From assembly GCA_001899855.1 (NCBI GenBank), contig MKWR01000024.1:18474-82473 (forward strand): a DNA stretch of 64,000 bases, in the 5' to 3' direction. Below the pieces are notes generated by a model that was not told where the DNA came from, searched no databases, and worked only from the letters and a program-made list of their open reading frames with translations. This document shows positions 44,870-55,050 of the stretch, piece after piece. Origin of the DNA: Lysobacterales bacterium 63-13 (GTDB lineage: Bacteria > Pseudomonadota > Gammaproteobacteria > Xanthomonadales > Rhodanobacteraceae). The position numbers and the translations under genes were made by a program. The first letter of the stretch is position 1. Every line of letters starts with the position of its first letter.

Positions 44870-45376
44870 TCAGGGCGTGGCGTCACGCCCGATCACTTCA
44901 AGCCTGCGCAGGATTGCCTGGACCATCTCGCGCTGCAATTCGTCGGTGAGCAGATCCTGCTCGGCGGCAATGCCGAGTGCCTGCGTTGCATCGAAGGTGA
45001 AATCGCGGGTCAGCTCGATGGTCTGCATCGCCAGCAAGGGCGCGCCGCTGGCGCCGAGCACATCGAAATCGACGTGGTAGCGGATCGTGTATTCGTTGGC
45101 GCGGGCGTTGCCACCCACGGAAAGCACATCGGTGCGAATCGTGTTGCTGGCGATGCGCAGCACCGCGCTGCGCCCAGCGGAACCTTCGACAACCTCGGCA
45201 CCAGCGCGGGTCAGCGCCTTGCGCAGATCGCGGCCAAGCGGATTGAGCGAATCAACCCCTTCGACGGCAATCCGCTGCATGCCGCTCGCCAGGCGCACCT
45301 CTTCGCGCAGGTGGAAGCCGCAGGCGGAAACAGCCAGGGTGAAAATCGCGATGATCAGAAGACGATGGAGTTTCAT
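44870..45376 (-). CDS. lptE: LPS-assembly lipoprotein LptE
   Basis: Outer-membrane lipoprotein that plugs LptD and helps insert lipopolysaccharide. 168 residues from ATG 45376. Lipobox TLAVSACGFHLR; the 'CGF(H/Q)LR' after the lipidated Cys is the family hallmark. Downstream are IAVEGVDSLNPLGRDLRKAL, YTIRYHVDFDVL and a C-terminal helix LTDELQREMVQAILRRLEVI. Its usual neighbours leuS and holA flank it, although holA has been pushed away by the ABC trio. Confidence 0.93.
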   Translation of the reverse strand: MKLHRLLIIAIFTLAVSACGFHLREEVRLASGMQRIAVEGVDSLNPLGRDLRKALTRAGAEVVEGSAGRSAVLRIASNTIRTDVLSVGGNARANEYTIRYHVDFDVLGASGAPLLAMQTIELTRDFTFDATQALGIAAEQDLLTDELQREMVQAILRRLEVIGRDATP

Positions 45377-45466
45377 GGGAACCTGATGCCGGGGCAGATG
45401 CGAAGCATAACGGATGTTGTTGTGGGGGCATGTCGGGGACGAATCCCCTGGAATCAGGCATGGCAT

Positions 45467-45491
45467 TCCCTTCTCCCCTCGGGAGAAGGGA
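45467..45491 (-). terminator. Hairpin after leuS
   Basis: TCCCTTCTCCC-CTC-GGGAGAAGGGA is a perfect 11-bp stem starting three bases after the leuS stop codon on the minus strand. There is no T-run; sequences of this kind are widely repeated in related genomes. Confidence 0.5.
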
Positions 45492-45494
45492 GAG

Positions 45495-48212
45495 CTACAC
45501 AACGATATTGACGATCTTGCCGGGCACGACGACGACTTTCCGGACCGTCTGGCCTTCGACATACGGCAACACCGACGGCTCGGCCAGCGCCGCGCGCTCG
45601 CACTCCTCCTTCGTCGCCGCAACCGGCATCTCGATCGTGCCGCGCAGCTTGCCGTTGACCTGAACCGCCAACTTCACTGCATCGCGAACCAGCGCGGCGG
45701 GATCAACCTTTGGCCACGGCTGGTCCTCGATCAGGGTTTCCTTGTGGCCAAGTGCCTGCCACAGCGCGTGGCAGGCATGCGGGGTGATCGGATTGAGCAG
45801 CAGGACGATCGTCTCGAAGGCCTCGTGGCGCACCGCCCTGCCCTGGTCGCTCATGTCGTCGAACTTCGCCAGCGCATTGAGCAGTTCCATCAGCGAGGCA
45901 ATCGCCGTGTTGAAGGCATGCCGACGACCGAAATCATCGGAAACCTTGTTGATCGTCTCGTGCACCTGGCGGCGCAGGTTTCGTTGCGCGGCATCAAGCC
46001 GGCTGGCATCAACCTGTGGATGATCGGGCTGCGCCACATGCGCATGCAGATCGCGCCACAAGCGCTTGAGGAAGCGCGACATGCCCTCGACGCCGGCCTC
46101 GTTCCATTCCAGCGATTGATCCGGCGGCGCGGCGAACATCGAGAACAGGCGGACAGTGTCGGCACCAAACCTGCGCACCATCAGCTCCGGATCGACGCCG
46201 TTGTTCTTCGACTTGGCCATCTTCTCGGTGCCGCCGATCCTTACCGGCTGGCCGTCGCTTTTCAGGACGGCACCGACGATGCGCCCCTTGTCGTCACGCT
46301 GGACATCCACTTCGGCAGGATTGAACCATTCCCGATTGCCCATTGCCGATTCGCGATAGAAGGTTTCGGCGATGACCATGCCCTGGCAGAGCAGGTTGAC
46401 CGCCGGTTCGTCGCTGTCGACGAAACCGCAGTCGCGCAACAGCCTGTGATAGAAACGGAAATACAGCAGATGCAGGATGGCGTGCTCGATGCCGCCGATG
46501 TACTGGTCGACCGGTGCCCAGTAGTTGGCGCGCGCATCGACCATGTCGCCGGCACCCGGCGAGGTGTAGCGCGCGTAGTACCAGCTCGATTCCATGAAGG
46601 TATCGAAGGTGTCGGTCTCGCGCTCGGCGGGGCCGCCACACTTCGGGCAAACGGTCTGGCGCCACTGCGGATCGGCCTTGATCGGCGACTTGACGCCGGT
46701 GAACTCGACATCTTCGGGCAGGACGACCGGCAATTGGTCGTCGGGCACCGGCACCGCTTCGCAATTCGCGCAGTAGATGACCGGGATCGGGCAACCCCAA
46801 TAGCGCTGCCGCGAGACGCCCCAGTCGCGCAGGCGGAAATTGACCCGCCGCGTTCCCTTGCCCAGCTTTTCCAGGTGCGCGGCAATCGCATCGAATGCCT
46901 GGCGGAAATCAAGGCCGTCGAACTCGCCGGAATTGACCAGGAAACCGTAGTCGGTGAACGCGCCTTCGCTGATGGTGGCGTTCCGGAAATCATCCAGCAC
47001 ATCGATTTCGCCAGCCGGCTCGACCACGTCGATCGCGCGGCTCTCGCCCAGCGCGGCCGACATCGCATCCTTGTTGCTGGCGGCATCGCGATCGAGCTCG
47101 CGCACCGCGTCGCGCACGCCGACGCTGACGATGACCATGCGGATCAGCAGATCGTACTTCGTGGCGAATTCCCAATCACGCTGGTCATGCCCGGGCACCG
47201 CCATGACCGCGCCGGTGCCGTAGTTCATCAGCACGAAATTGGCCACCCACACCGGCACGCTTTCGCCGGTGATCGGATGGATCGCCTTGAAATGCGTCTC
47301 GACGCCCTTTTTCTCCTGCGTCTCGATATCCGCCTCGGCGGTGCCGCCGTGGCGGCATTCCTCGATGAACGCGGCGACTTCCGGCTGCGTCAAGGCGGCC
47401 TTTTGCGCCAGCGGATGCTCGGCGGCCACGGACAGGAAGCTCACTCCCATCAGCGTGTCCGGGCGCGTCGTGAACACCGTCAGCGGAGTCGCTTCGCCTT
47501 CGATCGCGAACTGGATCTCGAGGCCTTCCGAACGCCCGATCCAGTTGCGCTGCATGGTCTTCACCGAATCCGGCCAGCCGCTCAGCGTGTCGAGGCCATC
47601 GAGCAGTTCCTGCGCGTAGTCGGTGATCTTCAGGAACCACTGCGGAATCTCGCGCTTCTCGACCACCGCGCCGGAGCGCCAGCCACGGCCATCGATGACC
47701 TGTTCGTTGGCGAGCACGGTCTGGTCGACCGGATCCCAGTTGACGATGGAATTCTTGCGATAGACCAGGCCCTTCTGCATGAGTCGCGTGAACATGCGTT
47801 GCTCGTGCACGTAGTACTCGGGCTTGCAGGTGGCGAACTCGCGCGACCAGTCGATCGCGTAACCCATCGCCTGCAACTGCGCGCGCATGTGCTCGATGTT
47901 GGCGTAGGTCCATTTCGCCGGCGCGGTCTTGCGCGCGATCGCCGCATTCTCGGCGGGCAGGCCGAACGCATCCCAGCCCATCGGCTGCAGCACGTTCTTG
48001 CCCTGCATGCGCTGGTAACGGCTGATCACGTCGCCAATCGTGTAGTTGCGCACGTGGCCCATGTGCAGCGCACCGGAGGGATACGGCAGCATCGACAGGC
48101 AGTAATACTTGGTTCGGCTGGGATCCTCGACCACCTCGAAGGCGCGCGTCGTCGTCCAGAAGTGCTGTGCGGCGGCTTCCACCACCTGCGGATCGTAGAT
48201 GTTCTCGGTCAT
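45495..48212 (-). CDS. leuS: Leucyl-tRNA synthetase
   Basis: Class I synthetase with an editing domain, 905 residues, slightly longer than the ~860 of E. coli. HIGH motif region [34 protein letters not shown]; the CP1 editing domain (about 225-430) with [38 protein letters not shown]; and KMSKS as [14 protein letters not shown]. In KMAKSK one Ser position is Ala, which is common in LeuRS. ATG 48212 matches [12 protein letters not shown]. The extra open frame upstream is not coding. It is first of the leuS-lptE group. Confidence 0.97.
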   Translation of the reverse strand: MTENIYDPQVVEAAAQHFWTTTRAFEVVEDPSRTKYYCLSMLPYPSGALHMGHVRNYTIGDVISRYQRMQGKNVLQPMGWDAFGLPAENAAIARKTAPAKWTYANIEHMRAQLQAMGYAIDWSREFATCKPEYYVHEQRMFTRLMQKGLVYRKNSIVNWDPVDQTVLANEQVIDGRGWRSGAVVEKREIPQWFLKITDYAQELLDGLDTLSGWPDSVKTMQRNWIGRSEGLEIQFAIEGEATPLTVFTTRPDTLMGVSFLSVAAEHPLAQKAALTQPEVAAFIEECRHGGTAEADIETQEKKGVETHFKAIHPITGESVPVWVANFVLMNYGTGAVMAVPGHDQRDWEFATKYDLLIRMVIVSVGVRDAVRELDRDAASNKDAMSAALGESRAIDVVEPAGEIDVLDDFRNATISEGAFTDYGFLVNSGEFDGLDFRQAFDAIAAHLEKLGKGTRRVNFRLRDWGVSRQRYWGCPIPVIYCANCEAVPVPDDQLPVVLPEDVEFTGVKSPIKADPQWRQTVCPKCGGPAERETDTFDTFMESSWYYARYTSPGAGDMVDARANYWAPVDQYIGGIEHAILHLLYFRFYHRLLRDCGFVDSDEPAVNLLCQGMVIAETFYRESAMGNREWFNPAEVDVQRDDKGRIVGAVLKSDGQPVRIGGTEKMAKSKNNGVDPELMVRRFGADTVRLFSMFAAPPDQSLEWNEAGVEGMSRFLKRLWRDLHAHVAQPDHPQVDASRLDAAQRNLRRQVHETINKVSDDFGRRHAFNTAIASLMELLNALAKFDDMSDQGRAVRHEAFETIVLLLNPITPHACHALWQALGHKETLIEDQPWPKVDPAALVRDAVKLAVQVNGKLRGTIEMPVAATKEECERAALAEPSVLPYVEGQTVRKVVVVPGKIVNIVV

Positions 48213-48407
48213 GTTCAGGTTGCTGCCGGATTCCGGCAATGTGTCAAAAAATGTGCACCAGACTAGCGCAGCGGGCGCATTCGCGCCATGCAGGAGCCGC
48301 CGGGCCGTGCCGGAAGTCGGATTTACCGGGCGTGTTCGCCGCGCTATAACGCAGCGTGGCGTATCGATGCCATCAAGCCATTGCTTGCCGCTAGACAGGG
48401 GAAACCG

Positions 48408-49718
48408 ATGAAACTCCGATTGCTCACCGCCGGCATGCTTGGCCTGCTCGGCGCGAACGCGATGGCGGACACGGCGCCATCCGGCCCCGTTGTCGTGCAT
48501 TGCGCGCATCTCTTCGATGCCAACAGCGGCACGATGCGCGGCGAAACAACGATCCTGATCGAGAACGATCGCATCTCCGCGTTGCTCGATGGCCACGTCG
48601 TTCCGGAAAAGCTGCAGGCGGAATCAGACATTCCAGGCATGACCTGCCTGCCCGGGCTCATCGACAGCCACGTCCATCTGACCGGCGAGACCAGTCCGAC
48701 CGGCTACACCGACCAGTTCCGCTGGAACGTCGCCGACTACGCGATCCGTTCCACCGTCTACGCACGCCGCACGCTCGATGCCGGATTCACCACGGTACGC
48801 AATCTCGGCGACGGCGCAAATGCATCGATCGCCCTGCGCAACGCCATCAACAAGGGCATCGTGCCGGGGCCGCGCATCTTCACTGCCGCTGGCGCGATCG
48901 GCACGACCGGCGGCCACGCCGACGATACCGACGGCTACCGCGCCGACCTGCAGGGCGATCCGCATGCGAAGGACGGCATCATCAACGGCACCGACGACGC
49001 GTGGAAGGCAGTGCGCCAGCATTACAAGGACGGTGCCGATCTCATCAAGATCATGCCTTCCGGGGGCGTGCTCGACGAAAGCAGCAGCGTCGACAACGCG
49101 CAGATGACGCTGGAAGAGATCAAGGCCGTGGTCGCCGCCGCACACGATTATGGTTTCTCCGTTGCCGCCCATGCGCATGGCGCGGAAGCCATCCGGCGCG
49201 CCGTCATCGGCGGCGTTGATTCGATCGAGCACGGCACCTTCATGAGCGATGCCGACATGAAACTGATGAAGGAACACGGCACCTGGTACGTGCCGACCAT
49301 CATTGCCGGTCGCTACGTCGCCGAGAAAGCCGCCGTGCCCGGTTACTACCCGGAACAGATCGCCGCCAAGGCCCTGCAGGTCGGCCCGCTGATCCAGCAG
49401 ACCGCGGCGCGCGCCTACAAGGCCGGCGTCAAGATCGCCTTCGGCACCGATGCCGCGGTCTATCCGCACGGGGAGAACGCGAAGGAACTCCAGTACATGG
49501 TCGAGGCCGGCATGCCAAACGCCTTTGTCCTGCAGACCGCAACCACGCATGCGGCCGAACTGCTCCGCCGCTCGCGGGATCTCGGCTCGCTCGAAGTCGG
49601 CAAGTTCGCCGACATCATTGGCGTGAAGGGCGATCCGCTGAGCGACATCAAGGTCATGCAACACGTCATGTTCGTCATGAAGGGGGGCGTCATCCATCCC
49701 ACCCCGCCTGCATACTGA
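48408..49718 (+). CDS. Secreted amidohydrolase (prolidase/imidazolonepropionase-like)
   Basis: 436 residues with a ribosome site (CAGGGGAAACC) before ATG 48408. Signal peptide [20 protein letters not shown], cleaved before DTAPSG. Metal-site motifs of the amidohydrolase superfamily are in place: [12 protein letters not shown] (HxH), [12 protein letters not shown] (carboxylated Lys), [25 protein letters not shown] and [14 protein letters not shown] (Asp). The subgroup includes Xaa-Pro/Arg dipeptidases of Xanthomonas and Caulobacter (Sgx9260 types), so a periplasmic dipeptidase acting on Xaa-Pro or Xaa-Lys/Arg is a reasonable guess. Monocistronic. Confidence 0.87.
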   Translation: MKLRLLTAGMLGLLGANAMADTAPSGPVVVHCAHLFDANSGTMRGETTILIENDRISALLDGHVVPEKLQAESDIPGMTCLPGLIDSHVHLTGETSPTGYTDQFRWNVADYAIRSTVYARRTLDAGFTTVRNLGDGANASIALRNAINKGIVPGPRIFTAAGAIGTTGGHADDTDGYRADLQGDPHAKDGIINGTDDAWKAVRQHYKDGADLIKIMPSGGVLDESSSVDNAQMTLEEIKAVVAAAHDYGFSVAAHAHGAEAIRRAVIGGVDSIEHGTFMSDADMKLMKEHGTWYVPTIIAGRYVAEKAAVPGYYPEQIAAKALQVGPLIQQTAARAYKAGVKIAFGTDAAVYPHGENAKELQYMVEAGMPNAFVLQTATTHAAELLRRSRDLGSLEVGKFADIIGVKGDPLSDIKVMQHVMFVMKGGVIHPTPPAY

Positions 49719-49817
49719 TCCGGGCAATCACCCCGAATTCCCGGGCGGCTGGTGAGATCGTCGGCCGCCTGTGCCATGCTTGCGCAGTGTTCCTGAAATC
49801 CTCGACAGGAGACTGCG

Positions 49818-50384
49818 ATGAACGTGAATTCCAAGACGCCAATGGCCTTGTACAAGGCCAATCTCGAACTGGTCCTGCGCATCGGCACCTTGCTCCAGGA
49901 AAATCGCCAACGCTGGATGCAGGCCGGCGCCGCGGGAACCAGCGAGGCGGTGCAACGCACCCTGGCTGAAACCGAGCGCATGCTGACCACCAACGACTGG
50001 AACGCACTGGCGAAAATTCCCGGCGCTGAATTCTGGAATTCATTGGGTACCGGCACCGCGCCCTTGCAGGGCACGGTCGAAACAGCGGTGCGCAGCCAGA
50101 CCGAATTTGCCGAAGGCCTGAAGCAAGCCTTCGCCGAATGGCAACAGCAGTCAGCCGAGGCGCTTGGCGGCCAGGGCGCGTACGCCCTGCCATGGACATT
50201 CAGCGAAGTGCTGCAGGCGTTCAATGCCCCTGGCCGTGGCAGCGCTGGCGAGACCGCAGCCAAGGCAAAAACGCAAAAGCCGGCAAGCGCATCGAAGTCA
50301 GGCAAAGCCGGTGCATCCGCCAAGGCCGCTCCGGCGAAGAAGCCGGCGGCAAAGCCGAAGGCGCGCAAGCCCGCGAAGCAATAG
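49818..50384 (+). CDS. Phasin-family protein with Lys/Ala/Pro-rich tail
   Basis: 188 residues. The first ~125 form amphipathic helices with the phasin pattern: KANLELVLRIGTLLQENRQR, AETERMLTTNDWNALAKIPG, EFWNSLGTGTAPL and QTEFAEGLKQAFAEWQQQSA. The last ~45 residues are an AKP-type basic tail (KAAPAKKPAAKPKARKPAKQ) like that of PhaF of pseudomonads, which binds DNA and tethers polyhydroxyalkanoate granules to the nucleoid. No pha synthase is nearby, so granule function is inferred from the family only. The alternative is a histone-like regulator. Confidence 0.72.
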   Translation: MNVNSKTPMALYKANLELVLRIGTLLQENRQRWMQAGAAGTSEAVQRTLAETERMLTTNDWNALAKIPGAEFWNSLGTGTAPLQGTVETAVRSQTEFAEGLKQAFAEWQQQSAEALGGQGAYALPWTFSEVLQAFNAPGRGSAGETAAKAKTQKPASASKSGKAGASAKAAPAKKPAAKPKARKPAKQ

Positions 50385-50450
50385 CCCCGTTCCGCAGGCA
50401 AACCGATGCCTGCCGGCTGACGTATCATCGTGCCGGGGACAGGGGGGCAC

Positions 50451-51110
50451 ATGCGCGGATTTCTGCTCGCACTGCTGTTGGCGCCATGTTGCGCAAACTC
50501 GGCCGGACTCGAAGGCAAGGTCAGCCTGATGGTCGACGGCAAGTCCTTGCGCGCCGAAGAAGCCGCCGAAGCGGTGGTTTATTTCCGCCCCGCGTCGCCG
50601 GCCCGGCTGGAGCCATCGGTCAGCGAATATTCGATGAGCACCGAACGCAAGCAGTTCGTGCCGCATATCCTGCCGATCGTGGTCGGCAGCGTGGTGCGTT
50701 TTCCGAATCAGGACGCGATCCTGCACAACGCCTTCTCGACGTCACGCAACAATGCCTTCGATGTCGGCCTCTATGCCCAGGGCGAAGGCCACACGGTGAC
50801 CTTCAGCCATGCTGGCTATGTGCGTGTCTACTGCAACGTCCATCACTCGATGATCGGACACATCCTCGTTCTCGACACGCCCTACTTCACCCACCCCGAT
50901 GCACAAGGCCGGTTCAGCCTGGCCAATCTGCCAAACGAGCGCGGCGACCTGGTGGTCTGGCATGACCGCGCCAAACCCTGGCATGTCAAGGCAACGCCCG
51001 GCGAGACTGCCGCAGCGGAGGTCGTCCTTGACCTCAACCTGCGGCGCATCCCGCAGCACATGAACAAATTCGGCAAGCCCTATGGAACGAGCGACAAAGC
51101 AGCCTATTGA
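50451..51110 (+). CDS. Periplasmic cupredoxin-like protein
   Basis: 219 residues with a signal peptide (MRGFLLALLLAPCCANSAG). A plastocyanin-type fold: VRFPNQDAILHNAFSTSRNN (first Cu ligand His), FDVGLYAQGEGHTVTFSHAG and VRVYCNVHHSMIGHILVLDT with the C-x-x-H-x-x-M set (CNVHHSM), so a type 1 copper site looks complete. The C-terminal ~80 residues resemble a carboxypeptidase-regulatory-like beta sandwich (GRFSLANLPNERGDLVVWHD). Similar proteins are annotated as methylamine-utilisation-like. It begins an operon; its 3' end overlaps the kinase gene by 29 bp. Confidence 0.82.
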   Translation: MRGFLLALLLAPCCANSAGLEGKVSLMVDGKSLRAEEAAEAVVYFRPASPARLEPSVSEYSMSTERKQFVPHILPIVVGSVVRFPNQDAILHNAFSTSRNNAFDVGLYAQGEGHTVTFSHAGYVRVYCNVHHSMIGHILVLDTPYFTHPDAQGRFSLANLPNERGDLVVWHDRAKPWHVKATPGETAAAEVVLDLNLRRIPQHMNKFGKPYGTSDKAAY

Positions 51111-53787
51111 ACGACACCGGCAGGCGGGGCGGATCAGCGTTCCCCTGGCCGTGCGCCTGTTTCTCGGCATGGCTTTCCTGATTGCCCTTGCCGTCGGCAG
51201 CGCCGTCGTCGTGACCTGGGTGCAGGGCCGCGAGATAGCACGCCAGGCCGTCGACAAGGCCGTCGACACCAGCGCTGCGGTACAGCGCGAATTCGAGCAA
51301 CGACGCCTCGACCAGCTGCAATTGGCGGTGCGCCTGATCGCCGCCGACGCCGGATTCATCAAGTACATCGCCGATGCCTCGGGAAGTGGCAGCCTGCCGG
51401 GCCTTGGCGGCGAGGAAAGCGACGACAGCGGCACGCGCGACACGCGGTCGATGCGCGACCTGCTGCTGGAGCGGCAGCGTGATTTCGGCATGGATCTGGC
51501 AATCCTGCTCGACTCCTCCGGCGAAGTGTTGGCACGCACCGATGAAAATGATGCCTTTGCCGCCTCGCTGGCCGAGGATCCAATGGTGGCGCCGGCGATC
51601 AGCGCGGCAACACCGTTCAGTGGCTACTGGCGCGAGGGTGATCGTCTTTATCAAGCGGCCATCATGCCGCTGGCGCGTGACCAGGACCTGCTCGGATTCC
51701 TGCTCGTCGCCCTGCAAGTCAACGATGCGCTGTCGCAGGCCGTGGCCAAGGTGAGCGGCGCGGAACTGGCATTCTGGTTGCCGACTGACAACGACGCCGT
51801 GCTGGTCGCCAGCTCGCTCGATGCAGCGGCCGCAGCGGAACTTCGCGCCGCGTTCGCCAGGCACAAGGCGCAATGGCTGCCGACCATGCAAGCCGGCGGC
51901 TCGATCGATCACGTGCCCTTGCGTTTGTCCGCGCAGGAATGGAGCGCGCGCATCGTTCCGGCCGCTGCCACGGGCCAAGGCCAGCTCGGCAGCGTGGCGA
52001 TCATGAGCCCGACCGACCAGATCACCGGCAGCTATGGCGCCATCCTCAATCGGGTCGTGCTGGCCGGCCTGGTCTCGATGCTGATCGCAATCCTGCTGGC
52101 AATCTTTTTCGCCCGGCGCATCCTGCGCCCGATCGCGCACATGGCAAAGGCAGCCGAGGCCGCGGCAGCGGGTGATTACCGCACCCATATCGGCATTGAA
52201 AGCAGCGACGTGCTCGGACGCCTTGCCAGCGCCTTCGATTCGCTGCTTTCGGACCTGCGCGAGAAAAACGACATCGAAGGTTATATCGGGCAGATGGCCC
52301 GATTCCTGCCGGAACCCGGCAACGAATCCGGCTTCCCCGCGGAAAAGATCCAGGCCGCATCGTCGGCGCCGCAGCATGACTCAGCGGCCTTGCTGGAAAT
52401 CGAGTTCCGCCATCTGCTGGGCCCGGTCACGGCGCAGACCGACATCGGCCAGCGCGCCCTCGCCTACGGCGGCACCGAGGAGCTGCTTGCCGCATTGGCC
52501 GCCAGTGAGGGCGTGGAACTGCTGGGCATGGACGGCGCACGCTGGCGCATCCTGCTCCGCGGCCAGCAGCGCCTGCCTGAAGCCGCACGCTTCTGGGCCA
52601 CGCTGTTGCGGGATTGTGCACAACTGAACATTCCTTTGCCTGCCGGGGCACTGGTCGATGGCGAGATCGTTCGCACCGATCGCAACATCACCCTTGGCAC
52701 GCCGGTCGCGCATGCCGATTACCTGCTGTGCGACGCCCCCGCCGGGCAGTTGCTGTTCACGCGCAGCACGGGTGAAGCACTCAAGGCGGAGTTGCCAGTC
52801 GCTGCATTGACCGTCCTCGACGGGATTTTCAGCGGCCGGAAATACTATGCCCTCGTCGCCGCGGCGCTGCCCGAGCCTGGCGAGCGCAGCGCCCTTACCC
52901 GCAGCAAGCGCACCATTGCCGCGAAAGCCGTGGCAACCCCGGCACCATCACGCGGCAACGCAATCGCCGCCGGAAGCGTCCTCGGTGGCCGCTACCGGAT
53001 CATCTCCGCCCTCGGCGAAGGCGGTATGGGCATCGTCTACAAGGCGCACGACATCGAACTCGACGACATCGTCGCCTTGAAGATGCTGCGCCCCGGCCTG
53101 CTCGTCGACGTCGAGCAGCTTGATCGCCTGAAGAGCGAAATCAAGCTCGCGCGCCGCATCACCCATCCCAATGTGCTGCGCACGTTTGATTTCGGCGAGG
53201 TCGACGGCCGCCCGTTCATCTCGATGGAATACGTGCGTGGGCTGACCCTGCGTTACCTGCTCAGCGAAGCCAAACGCGTGCCGTATTCGGCGGCCCTGCG
53301 CATCGCCCGCCAGCTCGCTGCGGGCCTCGCCGCCGCGCACGAGGTGGGCGTACTGCATCGCGACATCAAGCCGGAGAACCTGATCCTTGAAGCCAACGGC
53401 AACGCCAAGCTGATGGATTTCGGCATTGCCCGACCACTGCGGCGCAGCACGCCGGGCCATACCGAAGCCGGGACCTTCGTCGGCACTCCCGACTATTGCT
53501 CGCCCGAACAACTTTCCGCAGGCGAAGTCGACGAGCGCTCCGACATCTACGCATGTGGCGTGCTCATGAGCGAAATGTTCTGCGGCGGCAAGCCTTTTGC
53601 CGGCGGCAACACGATGGAGATCTACCAGGCCCAGGTCAGCGATGCGCCCGTTCGCCCTTCGAGCTTGTGGGCCGGGATCCCGCCGGAGCTTGAAACGGTG
53701 ATCCTGCGCTGCGTCCGTTGTGCGCCCGACGCGCGTTTCGCCAGCGCCGCGGAACTGGGCCTGGCCCTTTCGCGGCTGCGCAGCTGA
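51082..53787 (+). CDS. Transmembrane receptor Ser/Thr protein kinase with HAMP and cyclase-like domain
   Basis: 901 residues. TM1 about 21-45 (VPLAVRLFLGMAFLIALAVG), a periplasmic sensor (about 50-310, with a dCache-like DFGMDLAILLDSSGEVLART), TM2 (VVLAGLVSMLIAILLAIFFA), HAMP (RRILRPIAHMAKAAEAAAAG), a ~150-residue middle domain, and a C-terminal Hanks kinase from about 634. Kinase motifs: LGEGGMGIVYKAHD (P-loop), VALKML (Lys), VLHRDIKPENLIL (catalytic loop), LMDFGIARPL (DFG) and GTPDYCSPEQL. The middle domain contains LGTPVAHADYLLCDAPAGQL, which resembles the end of class III nucleotide cyclases, but clear metal-binding Asp residues are lacking. The kinase at the C-terminal end of a receptor is unusual. 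It overlaps the cupredoxin gene and precedes a porin. Confidence 0.85.
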   Translation: MERATKQPIERHRQAGRISVPLAVRLFLGMAFLIALAVGSAVVVTWVQGREIARQAVDKAVDTSAAVQREFEQRRLDQLQLAVRLIAADAGFIKYIADASGSGSLPGLGGEESDDSGTRDTRSMRDLLLERQRDFGMDLAILLDSSGEVLARTDENDAFAASLAEDPMVAPAISAATPFSGYWREGDRLYQAAIMPLARDQDLLGFLLVALQVNDALSQAVAKVSGAELAFWLPTDNDAVLVASSLDAAAAAELRAAFARHKAQWLPTMQAGGSIDHVPLRLSAQEWSARIVPAAATGQGQLGSVAIMSPTDQITGSYGAILNRVVLAGLVSMLIAILLAIFFARRILRPIAHMAKAAEAAAAGDYRTHIGIESSDVLGRLASAFDSLLSDLREKNDIEGYIGQMARFLPEPGNESGFPAEKIQAASSAPQHDSAALLEIEFRHLLGPVTAQTDIGQRALAYGGTEELLAALAASEGVELLGMDGARWRILLRGQQRLPEAARFWATLLRDCAQLNIPLPAGALVDGEIVRTDRNITLGTPVAHADYLLCDAPAGQLLFTRSTGEALKAELPVAALTVLDGIFSGRKYYALVAAALPEPGERSALTRSKRTIAAKAVATPAPSRGNAIAAGSVLGGRYRIISALGEGGMGIVYKAHDIELDDIVALKMLRPGLLVDVEQLDRLKSEIKLARRITHPNVLRTFDFGEVDGRPFISMEYVRGLTLRYLLSEAKRVPYSAALRIARQLAAGLAAAHEVGVLHRDIKPENLILEANGNAKLMDFGIARPLRRSTPGHTEAGTFVGTPDYCSPEQLSAGEVDERSDIYACGVLMSEMFCGGKPFAGGNTMEIYQAQVSDAPVRPSSLWAGIPPELETVILRCVRCAPDARFASAAELGLALSRLRS

Positions 53788-53829
53788 ACCTGACATCGGC
53801 AACGCTCTGCAAACCCCGGGGACAACAGC

Positions 53830-54954
53830 ATGAAGACTGCACATCGGCAACTGGCACGCGAGGCAACGGGATTCGTCCTGATCGTGTTCGCCTTCATCGC
53901 CAGTACCTGTGTCGCGCAACCGCCCGGTGATGATGCGTTGCTGCTTTCCCAGGATCAGGATGAGGCTGCATCGGGCACGCGCTTCATCGCCGATCTGTGG
54001 CTGAACCAGGATCATGTTTCGGGGCTGCCGAACAACCGTGACAACCTTGATCGAACGCGCGGACGCTTGCGCTTCGGCATCAGCGGGCTGCTGGGGTCAA
54101 GCTGGGATTTCACCACGACCGCACGCATCGCCCAGGGCAGCGACCGCAATCGCGACAACCGGCGCAACAACGACAACGAGCGCAGCGACGCGATCGGCAT
54201 CGATCAGGTCCTGCTGCGCTGGCATGCCAGCGAAATGGCCACCCTGCAGTTTGGCAAGGCACCCTTGCCGCTGGATCTCTCGCCCATGCTCTGGGATCCG
54301 GATCTCCGCCCGGCGGGAATCGCCTACGCGCACTCGTTTGCAGTCGGCGAAATCGATCGCCTGCATCTGCTTGCCGGCTACTTCGCCGGCCAGCACCTGT
54401 ACGGGGACGATTCGCGCATCCTCGCCACGCAGTTGGCGTGGCGGTGGCGTGATGGCGCACCCACGCGCGCCAGCGCAACGCTGTCGTGGCTTGGTTTCAG
54501 CGGACTCGGGGAACTTCCCCGGCAAGGACTTGGCCGCACCAACGCAGTGGCCAGCGAGGCCTTTGTCAGCGACTACCGCCTGCTCGACCTGCAACTGGCC
54601 GCGCACACCGATGTGGGCAACTGGCCAATCGACCTGCAGCTGGATCTGGTGCGCAATCTCGGTGCCGATTTCGCCCGGGATGGTGCCCGCCTGAGCCTCA
54701 GCGCCGGCGATCACCGGCAGCCCGGAGGCATCCAGTTTGGCGTGGCCATCGAACGCATCCAGCGTGAAGCGGTCCTTGCAGCCTTCAATTCGGACGACTG
54801 GTGGTTTCACAGCAACATGCACGGCCAGCTCGCCTGGATCGCCTACGCGATCGACCGCACCTGGAACCTGCGCCTCTCGGCATTTCGCGAGTTGCGCGAC
54901 GGCCTCGATGAACCCACGCATCGCCTGATGCTGGATGTCGCCGCCGACTGGTGA
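53830..54954 (+). CDS. Putative outer-membrane porin
   Basis: 374 residues with a signal peptide ending near STCVAQPP. The mature protein shows alternating hydrophobic strands typical of a beta-barrel: TRFIADLWLNQDHVSGLPNN, RLRFGISGLLGSSWDFTTTA, QVLLRWHASEMATLQFGKAP, RLHLLAGYFAGQHLYGDDSR and RLMLDVAADW, ending in an aromatic residue as outer-membrane barrels do. No specific porin family is recognised. It lies 42 bp after the kinase gene and is probably regulated or used together with the cupredoxin, for example in transport of copper or a redox-active ligand; that is inference. Confidence 0.7.
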   Translation: MKTAHRQLAREATGFVLIVFAFIASTCVAQPPGDDALLLSQDQDEAASGTRFIADLWLNQDHVSGLPNNRDNLDRTRGRLRFGISGLLGSSWDFTTTARIAQGSDRNRDNRRNNDNERSDAIGIDQVLLRWHASEMATLQFGKAPLPLDLSPMLWDPDLRPAGIAYAHSFAVGEIDRLHLLAGYFAGQHLYGDDSRILATQLAWRWRDGAPTRASATLSWLGFSGLGELPRQGLGRTNAVASEAFVSDYRLLDLQLAAHTDVGNWPIDLQLDLVRNLGADFARDGARLSLSAGDHRQPGGIQFGVAIERIQREAVLAAFNSDDWWFHSNMHGQLAWIAYAIDRTWNLRLSAFRELRDGLDEPTHRLMLDVAADW

Positions 54955-55050
54955 GCGGGTGCGGCTCGACCGCCCCACGCGACCCGCCATGCGTGCCCGC
55001 AGCGCCTGGGGGGCGTCAGCCGGCCGTGGTTGTCGATGTCGCGTGCCGGT

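Noticed and set aside
45414..48266. 950-codon plus-strand frame
   Set aside because: Antisense shadow of leuS; no domains, His/Arg/Asp-rich composition typical of antisense frames in high-GC DNA.
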